Notes under the pieces: generated by a model
What the model was told of the DNA's origin: nothing
What the model saw: only the letters and a program-made list of their open reading frames with translations
Database searches by the model: none
Shown here: positions 3,343 to 10,866 of the stretch, piece after piece
Layout of the letters: every line of letters begins with the position of its first letter
Numbering within the stretch: the stretch's first letter is position 1
Position numbers and translations under genes: made by a program
From: Actinomycetota bacterium
Lineage (GTDB): Bacteria; Actinomycetota; Acidimicrobiia; IMCC26256; PALSA-610
Direction: 5' to 3'
Length of the DNA stretch: 12,528 nucleotides
Assembly: GCA_005779345.1 (NCBI GenBank)
Contig: SXJQ01000256.1
Location: 1 to 12,528 of the forward strand

Positions 3343-5048
3343 TCGGACTCGACATCGGCACCAACGCGGTGACGGTCGCCGAGGTGCAGGCGGGTCACCC
3401 GCCGAAGTTGGTCGCCTTCGGCCAGGTCGCGTTGGCGCGCGACGCGATGCGCGAGGGCGAGGTCGTCGACGGCGACGCCGTCGCCGAGGCCATCCGTCGG
3501 CTGCGCGGCGAGGTCGGCGTTCGCCGCGGCGGCGTTCGGATCGGTCTCGCCTCGCCGCGTCTCGTCGTGCGTCAGGTCGAGATGCCGGTGATGTCGCGCG
3601 ACGACCTTGCGGGCGCGCTGCGCTTCCAGGCGAGCGACCTCATCCCGTTCCGGATCGAAGAAGCGGTCCTCGACTTCGCGATCCTCGACCAGTACCAACC
3701 CGAAGACGGCGAGCCGGTGATGCGCGTGCTGCTCGCCGCCGCGCAACAGACCATGGTCGAGGCTCTCGTGCGCTCGGTCGAGGCCGCCGGCCTCGCGGTC
3801 GAGGCCGTCGACCTCATCCCGCTCGCGCTGATCCGTGCGCTGTCGGCGACGAACGGTACCGGCGGCGCCGAGGGCATCGTGAGTCTCGGCGGTGGCACGA
3901 CCTGCGTCGTCGTGCACGAGGGCAATGTGCCGCGCTTCGTGCGCGTCCTCGGCAGCGGCGGTCGCCAGCTCACCGACGCGATCGCGAGTTCGCTCGGCAT
4001 CGCACCCGACGCCGCCGAGTCGATCAAGCGACAGATCGGGGTGACGAGCGATCCGACGGTCGACCAGGCCGCGACCGCGATCGACCGCCCACTCGGGATG
4101 TTGCTCGACGAGGTTCGCAGCTCGATCGACTACTACCGCAACCAGCCCGGCGCCGCGCCGCTGTCGCAGGTGCTCGTGACGGGCGGCACCGCACAGCTCG
4201 CGGGCGCGATCGAACGGCTGAGCGCGCTGCTCGGCGTTCCGGTACTCCTCGCACAGCCCCGCGACGTGTTGACGATCGCCGACATCGGCTTCGCCCCCGA
4301 AGAACTTCCGCGCCTCGATCCGTACCTCCCGGCCGCGGTCGGACTCGCCTTGCTCGATCCCGCACTCGGCCCGGCGATGAACCTCGTCCCGGCGGGCCGC
4401 CGACCTTCGGCGGCCTCGGGGCGCGGCAAGTACGTCGCCGGCGGAGTCGCCGCGGCCGTGGTGCTCGGCGCCGCGCTCACGATCCCGACGCTCCAGCGTC
4501 GCAACGAACTCGACGACGTGCGCCAAGAGACCACCGACCTGCAGGACGCGAGCCGCGAACGGCAGGCCGCGATCGCCGAGCTCGCCGCGGTGGAGGCGAC
4601 CCAACAGCAGCTCGAATCCCTCCAGGGCCAGATCGACACGGTCCTCGCCGCCGACGTGTCGTGGGCAGGGATCCTCCACGAGATCGCGATGGCGATGCCC
4701 AACGATGTCTGGCTCACGTCGTTCCAGGGGCAGGTCGCGGTTGCAGCGCCCGCGGCCCCGGGCGGAACGACCGCCACGACGGCGACGACCGTGCCGGGCC
4801 AGGCCCTCGGTCCGAGCGGTGTGCTCCAAGGCACCGTCACCGTCCAGGGGACCGGCCTCGAGTTCCCGTCGGTCGCGGCGTGGATCGAGCGCCTCTCGCA
4901 GGTCCCTGCGCTCCAGGGCCTCTGGGTCCCGAACGCGACCTCGGGCACGCTCGGCGACCGAGACGTCGTCGATTTCGACTCGAGCGCGGCGCTCACCGAC
5001 GAGGCGCGCAGTGATCGCGCCGAAGAACGTCAGGGGGACCCGCGATGA
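3327..5048 (+). CDS. pilM: PilM-PilN fusion, type IV pilus assembly platform
   Basis: A 573-residue protein joining two normally separate subunits. Residues 1 to about 345 are PilM, an actin/FtsA-like ATP-binding protein: phosphate loop GLDIGT (7-12), the SHS2-type segment including LRFQASDLIPFRIEEAVLDF (98-117), the second phosphate site SLGGGTT (186-192) and the adenosine site LVTGGTAQL (283-291). Residues 349-573 are PilN: the cytoplasmic motif MNLVP (351-355, cf. INLLP, which binds PilM in other systems), a transmembrane helix (about 369-388), a coiled coil (about 390-440) and a periplasmic-side domain with WAGILHEIAMAMPNDVWLTSF (446-466). A Thr-rich linker TTATTATTVPGQ (481-492) is inserted in that last domain. 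The frame is continuous with no internal stop, and no ribosome site or start near 4375 suggests two proteins. The start ATG follows GGAGG by 6 bases. It overlaps pilO by ATGA. Confidence 0.92.
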   Translation: MARSVIGLDIGTNAVTVAEVQAGHPPKLVAFGQVALARDAMREGEVVDGDAVAEAIRRLRGEVGVRRGGVRIGLASPRLVVRQVEMPVMSRDDLAGALRFQASDLIPFRIEEAVLDFAILDQYQPEDGEPVMRVLLAAAQQTMVEALVRSVEAAGLAVEAVDLIPLALIRALSATNGTGGAEGIVSLGGGTTCVVVHEGNVPRFVRVLGSGGRQLTDAIASSLGIAPDAAESIKRQIGVTSDPTVDQAATAIDRPLGMLLDEVRSSIDYYRNQPGAAPLSQVLVTGGTAQLAGAIERLSALLGVPVLLAQPRDVLTIADIGFAPEELPRLDPYLPAAVGLALLDPALGPAMNLVPAGRRPSAASGRGKYVAGGVAAAVVLGAALTIPTLQRRNELDDVRQETTDLQDASRERQAAIAELAAVEATQQQLESLQGQIDTVLAADVSWAGILHEIAMAMPNDVWLTSFQGQVAVAAPAAPGGTTATTATTVPGQALGPSGVLQGTVTVQGTGLEFPSVAAWIERLSQVPALQGLWVPNATSGTLGDRDVVDFDSSAALTDEARSDRAEERQGDPR

Positions 5049-5725
5049 AGGCCGCGATGAAGGGTCGGGCCGTTCTCGCCGTCGTCCTCGGACTCGTCGT
5101 GGTCCTGCTTGCGTGGAACATGTTCTTCTTCGCTCCGGCCGGCAACGACCTGGCCGACGCGAAGGACGATCGCGACCTCGCCGAGACCGAACTCGCCGGC
5201 CTCGACGCGCGGCTCGAGAGCCTGCGCGACCTCGAGGAGCAGCAGCCCGAGATGGTCGAAGAACAGGCTCGTCTCGGTGCGATGATCCCGGAACGCCCCG
5301 ATCTCGAGGTGTTCATCCGCGCCGCGAACGACATCAGCGTGGACTCGGGCATCGACTGGATCTCGGTGGCACCGAGTGAGCCCGCGGCGGGAGCGTCGGG
5401 CGTCTCGGAGATCCGGATGGCGATCCAACTCCAAGGTGGCTACTACCAGGTGCAGGACTACCTCAACCGCCTCGAAGACCTGTCGCGACTCGTCGTGATC
5501 GACTCGATCCAGGTGGGGACGGGCGTCGACGCGACCGACGAACAATCGATCGTCCCGTCCGCCGGAGGCGCGCCGAGCCTGAGCGTGACGCTCACCGCCC
5601 GTATGTTCACACAGGCCACCGGACTCGTTTCGGCACCGGTCGTTCCCGACGCCGGCGCGACGACGACCACCGTCGCGGACAACGCGGCGACGACCGAGCA
5701 GTCGGGCGTGGGAGGGCTCAACTGA
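5045..5725 (+). CDS. pilO: Type IV pilus inner-membrane platform protein PilO
   Basis: A 226-residue bitopic protein that pairs with PilN to form the inner-membrane alignment complex. A short basic N-terminus precedes a transmembrane helix (about 8-29), then a coiled coil (about 34-76), then the ferredoxin-like domain with IPERPDLEVFIRAAND (81-96) and GGYYQVQDYLNRLEDLSRLV (131-150), both family-typical. The C-terminal tail (200-226) is Thr/Ala-rich and low in complexity (TTTTV, AATTEQ), longer than in Proteobacteria. The start ATG overlaps the pilMN stop as ATGA and has GGGGGA 6 bases upstream; an ATG four codons on is an alternative. The gene is co-translated with pilMN and the PilP-like gene. 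Confidence 0.9.
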   Translation: MKAAMKGRAVLAVVLGLVVVLLAWNMFFFAPAGNDLADAKDDRDLAETELAGLDARLESLRDLEEQQPEMVEEQARLGAMIPERPDLEVFIRAANDISVDSGIDWISVAPSEPAAGASGVSEIRMAIQLQGGYYQVQDYLNRLEDLSRLVVIDSIQVGTGVDATDEQSIVPSAGGAPSLSVTLTARMFTQATGLVSAPVVPDAGATTTTVADNAATTEQSGVGGLN

Positions 5726-6333
5726 TGCGTGACCAACGACGTCAGCGGATCCTCGTCGCGGTGCTCGGGGTGGTGCTCGTGGCCGTGTTGCTCAAGACCG
5801 TCGTCCTGAAGGGCGACGGTGGCGACGACGCGACGGCACCGACCTCACCCGCGGCGACGGGCCTCACCTCCGACGACGGAACGGCCATCGACGGAGGGCT
5901 CACCACGACGACCGCCGATCCCGACGCGATCCCCGAGACGCCCGACACGTTCGACGTGTTCGAGGGCAAGAACCCATTCGAGCCTGCGATCCAGGTGACG
6001 CCGTCGACCGGCTCGCCGACGACCACGACGACGAACTCGACGGGGACGACGGGCACGACCGTGCCCGGCCAGACCACGACGACCACGACGGCACCGACGA
6101 ACAACCCGACGAACCCGACGGTGACGTTGAACTCGGTCACCAAGCAGTCCAACGGGACGTACGTCGCGACGATCACCGTCGGCGGCACCCTCTACAGCAA
6201 TGTGCTCGAGGGCCAGAACTTCGGTCCCGGCGACAGCTACAAGTTCGTGAAGGGTACGAGCGACACGTGCGGACAGTTCCAGCACGGTGACGCGTTGTTC
6301 AACCTCTGCGAGAACTTCAGCACCAACAAGTAG
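5725..6333 (+). CDS. PilP/GspC-like bitopic pilus assembly protein with Thr-rich linker
   Basis: A 202-residue protein in the position of pilP. It has a basic N-terminus, one transmembrane helix (about 9-27), a disordered Asp/Thr-rich stretch, the motif GKNPFEP (81-87) that recalls the NPF/DPF motif of PilP and GspC, a Thr/Pro/Asn linker (92-131) and a C-terminal small beta domain (132-200) reading VTLNSVTK, TYVATITVGGTLYSN, GDSYKFV. The pattern is like the GspC homology region. Cys182 and Cys195 could form a disulfide. The start overlaps the pilO stop by one base (TGATG) with GGAGGG 8 bases upstream. The linker contains TTVPGQ, also found in the PilN half of the fusion. In Proteobacteria PilP connects PilNO to the secretin PilQ; no secretin is encoded here. 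The assignment rests on position, topology and weak motifs. Confidence 0.6.
   Translation: MRDQRRQRILVAVLGVVLVAVLLKTVVLKGDGGDDATAPTSPAATGLTSDDGTAIDGGLTTTTADPDAIPETPDTFDVFEGKNPFEPAIQVTPSTGSPTTTTTNSTGTTGTTVPGQTTTTTTAPTNNPTNPTVTLNSVTKQSNGTYVATITVGGTLYSNVLEGQNFGPGDSYKFVKGTSDTCGQFQHGDALFNLCENFSTNK
6017..6123 (+). repeat. Low-complexity ACG/ACC triplet tract
   Basis: Runs of ACG and ACC codons encode the Thr-rich linker of the PilP-like protein. The tract is in frame, so slippage by whole triplets would change linker length only. Shorter tracts of the same kind occur in pilMN (about 4768-4790) and pilO (about 5658-5700). Confidence 0.7.
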
Positions 6334-6346
6334 CAGTCGCGAGCCG

Positions 6347-6358
6347 TAGGCTGGCCCC
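6347..6358 (+). promoter_or_regulatory. -10 element TAGGCT for a leaderless aroC transcript
   Basis: TAGGCT (6347-6352) matches the TAnnnT -10 pattern and ends 6 bases before the GTG of aroC, so transcription would begin at or next to the start codon. There is no Shine-Dalgarno before aroC. The same CCGTAGnCT string precedes aroQ. No -35 consensus is visible. Confidence 0.6.
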
Positions 6359-7522
6359 GTGTTGCGCTACCTCACCGCCGGCGAATCCCACGGCCCCGCG
6401 CTCGTCGTCACGCTCGAGGGCCTTCCCGCCGGGCTCCCGCTGTTGGTCGACGACCTCGCGAACGAGCTCGCTCGGCGGCGCCTCGGATACGGCCGTGGTC
6501 CACGCATGCGCTTCGAGGCCGACGAGATCGAATTCGTCGGCGGGGTCCGCCACGGTCGCACGCTCGGTTCGCCGGTGTCGGTGCTCATCCACAACAGCGA
6601 GTGGAAGACCGGCAAGTGGGCCGAGGAGATGTCGGCCGCGCCGGGGACGACGCAGGCGCCGCTCACCCAGCCACGGCCGGGTCACGCCGACCTCGCGGGG
6701 ATGCAGAAGTACGGCTTCACCGACGCGCGCGACGTGCTCGAACGGGCATCCGCGCGTGAGACCGCGGCGCGCGTCGCGGGCGGCGCGATCGCCAAGCAAC
6801 TGCTCGCGCACCTCGACATCGCGGTGATCAGCCACGTGGTGCAGTTGGGCGCCGCGCAGGCGCGAACCGACCTGGCCCGCCCCGTCCCGTCCGACCTCGG
6901 CCGCATCGACGAGTCCGAGGTGCGCTGCTTCGACCCCGACGCCGAGGCCGACATGGTCACCGAGATCAAGGAGGCGGCCAAGGCCGGCGACAGCCTCGGT
7001 GGTGTGATCGAGGTGTTGGCCTACGGCGTGCCGCCCGGTCTTGGCAGCCACGTCCACTGGGACCGCCGCATCGACGGACTGCTCGCCCAGGCGCTCATGA
7101 GCATCCAGGCGATGAAGGCGGTCGAGATCGGCGAGGGGATCGCGGTCGCGGCGAAGCGGGGGAGCGAGGCACACGATCCGATCCACTGGGACGCGGCTGC
7201 CGCCGACTACGTGCGTGCGGGTGCCCGTGCGGGCGGGATCGAGGGCGGCATGACGACCGGGGAGGTGGTCGTGGCGCGCGCCGCGATGAAACCGCTCGCC
7301 ACACTCAACAAGCCGGTCCTCACGACCGTCGACGTCGTCACCAAGGAAGAGACGGTGTCGTTCAAGGAACGCACCGATGTCACCGCGGTTCCGGCCGCCG
7401 GCGTCGTCGGCGAGACGATGGTCGCGCTCGTGCTGGCGGGCGAGGCGCTACGCAAGTTCGGTGGCGACTCACTTGCCGAGTTGCTCCGCAACCACGCCGG
7501 CTATCGCGCCTCGTTGCGATGA
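6359..7522 (+). CDS. aroC: Chorismate synthase AroC
   Basis: A 387-residue enzyme converting EPSP to chorismate, the last shikimate step, using reduced FMN. Family signatures are all present: TAGESHGPAL (6-15), RRRLGYGRGPRM (39-50), RPGHAD (106-111), RASARETAARVAGG (129-142), EIGEG (256-260), GGIEGGMTTG (292-301) and RTDVTAVPAAGVVGE (338-352). The length is normal for the family. The GTG at 6359 puts MLRYLTAGESHG exactly where the family begins, and a -10-like TAGGCT ends 6 bases before it, so the message may be leaderless. The stop overlaps aroK as ATGA, making aroC-aroK-aroB one translation-coupled unit. It lies 25 bases after the pilus operon but probably has its own promoter. Confidence 0.98.
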   Translation: MLRYLTAGESHGPALVVTLEGLPAGLPLLVDDLANELARRRLGYGRGPRMRFEADEIEFVGGVRHGRTLGSPVSVLIHNSEWKTGKWAEEMSAAPGTTQAPLTQPRPGHADLAGMQKYGFTDARDVLERASARETAARVAGGAIAKQLLAHLDIAVISHVVQLGAAQARTDLARPVPSDLGRIDESEVRCFDPDAEADMVTEIKEAAKAGDSLGGVIEVLAYGVPPGLGSHVHWDRRIDGLLAQALMSIQAMKAVEIGEGIAVAAKRGSEAHDPIHWDAAAADYVRAGARAGGIEGGMTTGEVVVARAAMKPLATLNKPVLTTVDVVTKEETVSFKERTDVTAVPAAGVVGETMVALVLAGEALRKFGGDSLAELLRNHAGYRASLR

Positions 7523-8049
7523 GTGCTCGCCACCTCGTACTCGTCGGCATGATGGGTGCGGGCAAGTCGACGGTCGGCGAGGCGTGCGCGTCGCGACTCG
7601 GCCGCGGATTCGTCGACACCGACACGCTGGTCGAGGCGAACAGCGGCGAGACCGTGGCCGAACTGTTCGAGCGGGGTGAGGCAGAGTTCCGCGCGTGGGA
7701 GCGCCGTGCGATCGCCGATGTCGCCGCGAGTCCCGTACCGCTCGTCGTCGCGTGCGGTGGCGGTGCGGTGATCGACCCCGAGAACCGCCGGGCGCTGCGG
7801 GCGAGCGGCGTCGTCGTGTGGTTGCGGGCCACGCCCGAGACGCTAGCGGCGCGCGTCGGAGACGGAACCGATCGACCGCTCCTCGCCGGCGACCCGATCG
7901 GCGCACTGCGCCGGCTCGCGTCGCTGCGCGACGACGCCTACACCGCCTCGGCCGATGTGGTGATCGATGTCGATCACCACGCGGTCGACCAGGTCGTCGA
8001 CGCGGTCACGGCCGCGTACGAGGCGCACGCCACCGAGGTCGGCGCATGA
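7519..8049 (+). CDS. aroK: Shikimate kinase AroK
   Basis: A 176-residue cytoplasmic kinase that phosphorylates shikimate at the 3-position with ATP. The Walker A motif is GMMGAGKST (10-18); DTD (33-35) binds Mg and shikimate; Arg58 and the GGG of ACGGGAV (78-84) contact shikimate; Arg119 in the lid segment DRPLL (118-122) and Arg137 complete the active site. Length and order of motifs are standard. The gene overlaps aroC by ATGA at its start and aroB by ATGA at its end, with no strong ribosome site of its own, so its translation likely depends on aroC. Confidence 0.97.
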   Translation: MSARHLVLVGMMGAGKSTVGEACASRLGRGFVDTDTLVEANSGETVAELFERGEAEFRAWERRAIADVAASPVPLVVACGGGAVIDPENRRALRASGVVVWLRATPETLAARVGDGTDRPLLAGDPIGALRRLASLRDDAYTASADVVIDVDHHAVDQVVDAVTAAYEAHATEVGA

Positions 8050-9128
8050 CCCTGCGTGTCCCTGTCGCGCTCGGCGATCGTGGCTACGACATCGTGATCG
8101 GGACCGGCGCGGTCGCGGACCTCGCGACGGTGCTCGCCGGACGCGCGCGGGTCGCGATCGTGTCGCAGGCGACGATCGCTGCCGCGCACGCGCCGGTCGT
8201 CGAGTCGGCGCTCACTGGTGCCGGGATCGAACACGAGTTGTTCCTGATGGGCGACGGCGAAGCGTCGAAATCGCTCGCGACGCTCGACGAACTGTGTTCG
8301 CGGTTCGCCGCACGGGGCCTGCTGCGCGGTGACGCGATCGTGGCGCTGGGGGGCGGCGTCGTCGGCGACGTCGCCGGATTCGCGGCGAGCGTGTACCACC
8401 GGGGGATCGATGTGGTCCAGGTGCCGACCACCTTGCTGGCGATGGTCGACAGCGCGATCGGCGGCAAGACCGGGGTCAATCTCGCTCAGGGCAAGAACCT
8501 CGTCGGCGCGTTCCACCAGCCGCGTGCCGTTCTCGCGGACCCAGCCGTGCTCGCCACGCTTGCCGATCGCGAGTTCCGCTGCGGGCTCGGCGAGGTCGCC
8601 AAGTACGCACTCATGGGCGACGCCGAACTCCTCGACGCGGTCGACGGCGATCGGGTGGCGATCCTGGACCGCGACGCCGACGCACTCGCGCGGATCATCG
8701 GCCGGAGCGCGGCGATCAAGTCGGCCTACGTCGTGGCCGACGAATTCGAGCGCCTCGGTCGGCGAGCACACCTCAACTACGGCCACACGCTCGCCCACGC
8801 GCTCGAGACCGTGGCCGACCACGCGGTGGCGCACGGCGAAGCGGTCGCGGTCGGACTCGTGTTCGCGGGGGCACTCGCGGGTGCCCTCGACCGGATCGAC
8901 GCGACCGCCGTCGCGATGCACGAACGGATCGTGGCCGGGCTCGGACTCCCCGTGCGGGCTCCCGGGAGTCTCCACCGTGCCGACCTGCTCACGGTCATGC
9001 GCCGCGACAAGAAGGCCGCGGGTGGCCTCACGTTCGTGCTCGCCGGGCCGCAGGGGCTCGAACGGGTCGACGATCCGCCGGTCGCGGCGCTCGATGTGGC
9101 GTTCGCCGCGGTGGGTATCACGCGCTGA
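8046..9128 (+). CDS. aroB: 3-Dehydroquinate synthase AroB
   Basis: A 360-residue enzyme that cyclises DAHP to 3-dehydroquinate using NAD and a divalent metal. The NAD-binding loop GGGVVGD is at 102-108, and the substrate/nucleotide segment PTTLLAMVDSAIGGKTGVN at 127-145. The metal ligands are Glu183 (GEVAKY), His247 (NYGHTLAHALE) and His263 (HGEAVAVG). DKK at 321-323 is the conserved C-terminal basic motif. The reading frame stays open far upstream, but ATG 8046 gives the normal family N-terminus and overlaps the aroK stop as ATGA. Adjacent aroK-aroB is widespread in bacteria. Confidence 0.98.
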   Translation: MTLRVPVALGDRGYDIVIGTGAVADLATVLAGRARVAIVSQATIAAAHAPVVESALTGAGIEHELFLMGDGEASKSLATLDELCSRFAARGLLRGDAIVALGGGVVGDVAGFAASVYHRGIDVVQVPTTLLAMVDSAIGGKTGVNLAQGKNLVGAFHQPRAVLADPAVLATLADREFRCGLGEVAKYALMGDAELLDAVDGDRVAILDRDADALARIIGRSAAIKSAYVVADEFERLGRRAHLNYGHTLAHALETVADHAVAHGEAVAVGLVFAGALAGALDRIDATAVAMHERIVAGLGLPVRAPGSLHRADLLTVMRRDKKAAGGLTFVLAGPQGLERVDDPPVAALDVAFAAVGITR

Positions 9129-9145
9129 CGCGGCGTCCGCGACCG

Positions 9146-9160
9146 TAGACTCGCCCGACC
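9146..9160 (+). promoter_or_regulatory. -10 element TAGACT for a (nearly) leaderless aroQ transcript
   Basis: TAGACT (9146-9151) lies 9 bases before the aroQ ATG in the context CGCGACCGTAGACT, nearly the same as CGCGAGCCGTAGGCT before aroC. The region between lacks a Shine-Dalgarno. A weak CTGACG at 9125-9130 is a poor -35 candidate because the spacer is only 15 bases. Confidence 0.6.
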
Positions 9161-9598
9161 ATGGCGACGATCCTGCTGCTCTCCGGCCCGAACCTGAACC
9201 TCCTCGGCGAGCGCGAACCCGAGGTCTACGGCACCGCCACGCTCGCCGACCTGGTCGAGGTCGCGACCCGCACCGCCGTGGCGCGCGGTCACGACCTCGA
9301 ACATCTCCAGAGCAATCACGAGGGATCGTTGATCGACGCGATCCATGCGGCGCGCGGACGTTGTGCGGCCATCATCGTGAATCCCGGAGCATTCACGCAC
9401 TATGCACACGCGATCGGCGATGCGCTCGCGGCGTACGACGGCGTCAAGATCGAGCTGCACCTGTCGAACCCGCACGCGCGTGAGCCGTGGCGACACCGCA
9501 GCGTCGTGTCGTCGACGGTCACCGGCGTCATCGCGGGTTTCGGCGCAGGGGGCTACCGCCTCGCGGTCGAGGCGGTCGCCGACCGACTGGCCGAGTGA
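9161..9598 (+). CDS. aroQ: Type II 3-dehydroquinate dehydratase AroQ
   Basis: A 145-residue dodecamer-forming enzyme that dehydrates 3-dehydroquinate to 3-dehydroshikimate. GPNLNLLGEREPEVYG (9-24) carries the catalytic Arg18 and Tyr23; QSNHEGSLID (50-59) and NPGAFTHYAHAIGDAL (74-89, His80) form the active site; ELHLSNPHAREPWRHRS (98-114) contains the conserved HAR triad and the C-terminal substrate-binding residues. Length is typical. The ATG sits 9 bases after a TAGACT promoter element and no ribosome site is present, so it probably starts a new, leaderless transcript. Its stop overlaps the following peptidase gene as GTGA. Confidence 0.97.
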   Translation: MATILLLSGPNLNLLGEREPEVYGTATLADLVEVATRTAVARGHDLEHLQSNHEGSLIDAIHAARGRCAAIIVNPGAFTHYAHAIGDALAAYDGVKIELHLSNPHAREPWRHRSVVSSTVTGVIAGFGAGGYRLAVEAVADRLAE

Positions 9599-10764
9599 AC
9601 GTGGTGGTCGGCGCCACGACACTGCTTCCGTGCGACGTGGCGGCGCGTCTCGCTCGCCTGATCGCCGCACTTCGCCGCCCGGCAGCACCCGGCGATGCCG
9701 GTGGCCGCGGCGACGGCACGCCGCCGGTCGTGCTCGACGCGCTGCTGGTGACCCGCCTGCCGAACATCCGCTACCTCACCGGGTTCACGGGTTCGGCCGC
9801 ATTGTTGCTCGTCCGCGCCGACGGCAGCACCACGTTCGTGAGCGACGGCCGCTACGCCGGGCAAGCGGCCGAACAACTCGGTGCCGCGGGGGTCGACGCC
9901 GCGATCGAGATCCGCACCGCCGCCGACGAACAGCTCGACGTCATCGCCGCGGCACTCGTGGGGGATGCGTGCCTCGGCCTCGAGGAGCACGGTCTCACCT
10001 GGGCCCAGGCCCGTCAGTACTCGGCGCGATTCGATCCCGTGGAGTGCGTGCCGGCGGGGTCGATGGTCGAGGACCTCCGTCGCGTCAAGGATGCCGGCGA
10101 GGTCGACCGGATCCGCGCCGCGTGTGCGATCGCCGACGACGCGTTCGCGGAGCTGTTGCCGCGGCTCGCCGAGGGCGTCACCGAGCGGGCGTTCGCGCTC
10201 GAACTCGAGTTCGCGATGCGGCGGCGCGGCGCGAGCGCCGTGAGCTTCGATCCGATCATCGCCAGTGGGCCCAACGCCGCCAAGCCCCACGCACGGCCGG
10301 GCGATCGTGTGATCGAGCCCGGCGAACTCGTCGTGTGCGACTTCGGCTGCATCGTCGACGGTTACTGCTCCGACATGACCCGAACGGTCAGCGTGGGCGA
10401 GCCCGCGCCCGACGCGCGTCGGCTCTACGACCTCGTGCTCACCGCGCAGGCCGCTGGGCGAGCTGCGGTGCGGTCGGGCGCCGACGTCGTCGCGGTCGAC
10501 GGTGCATGCCGCGACATCATCACCGCTGCCGGGTACGGCGACGCGTTCAGCCACGGCACCGGCCACGGCGTCGGGATCGAGATCCACGAGGCGCCACGAG
10601 TGGCGCGGACGGCCTCTGGTACCCTGCGCGTCGGCGACATCGTCACCGTCGAGCCCGGCGTCTATCTCCCCGGCGTCGGCGGCGTTCGGATCGAGGACAC
10701 CGTGCTCGTCACGGCCGACGGTTACGAACCGCTGACGATGACCCCCAAGACACTGGTGGTCTGA
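9595..10764 (+). CDS. M24 metallopeptidase, Xaa-Pro aminopeptidase type (PepP/PepQ-like)
   Basis: A 389-residue cytoplasmic peptidase acting on bonds next to proline. The N-terminal creatinase-type domain (about 45-160) contains LPNIRYLTGFTGS (55-67). The pita-bread catalytic domain (about 165-389) has all five dimetal ligands: Asp249 and Asp260 in CDFGCIVDGYCSDMTRT, His324 in GTGHGVG, Glu353 in VEPGVY and Glu367 in GVRIEDTV. I place the start at the GTG 9595, which overlaps the aroQ stop as GTGA; GTGs at 9601 and 9604 are alternatives and would remove only a few residues. Residues 28-44 form a Gly/Pro/Asp-rich linker that is probably disordered. Location between aroQ and efp is common in Gram-positives and Actinobacteria. 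PepP and PepQ cannot be told apart with confidence here. Confidence 0.9.
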   Translation: MNVVVGATTLLPCDVAARLARLIAALRRPAAPGDAGGRGDGTPPVVLDALLVTRLPNIRYLTGFTGSAALLLVRADGSTTFVSDGRYAGQAAEQLGAAGVDAAIEIRTAADEQLDVIAAALVGDACLGLEEHGLTWAQARQYSARFDPVECVPAGSMVEDLRRVKDAGEVDRIRAACAIADDAFAELLPRLAEGVTERAFALELEFAMRRRGASAVSFDPIIASGPNAAKPHARPGDRVIEPGELVVCDFGCIVDGYCSDMTRTVSVGEPAPDARRLYDLVLTAQAAGRAAVRSGADVVAVDGACRDIITAAGYGDAFSHGTGHGVGIEIHEAPRVARTASGTLRVGDIVTVEPGVYLPGVGGVRIEDTVLVTADGYEPLTMTPKTLVV

Positions 10765-10866
10765 CTCCGACGTGGTGCTCGTCGTCGCCCGAATGCCTTC
10801 ATCCGCAGTGCCCTTGTCAACCCCGAAGCCCGGTCCCCGACGACCCTGGATCCTGCGAGCGCGATC

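Noticed and set aside
3291..4829. A 512-residue open frame antisense to pilMN.
   Set aside because: Composition is typical of a shadow frame (Arg/His/Asp-rich, no recognisable domain) and the sense strand encodes PilM and PilN motifs.
7695..8045. An N-terminal extension of AroB in an open frame overlapping aroK.
   Set aside because: The extension is Arg-rich shadow sequence of aroK, and ATG 8046 with an ATGA overlap gives the normal AroB length.
10765..10866. Promoter for efp with TTGTCA (10814-10819) as the -35.
   Set aside because: No acceptable -10 hexamer lies 16-18 bases downstream, so the site is not supported; the gap shows no other feature.
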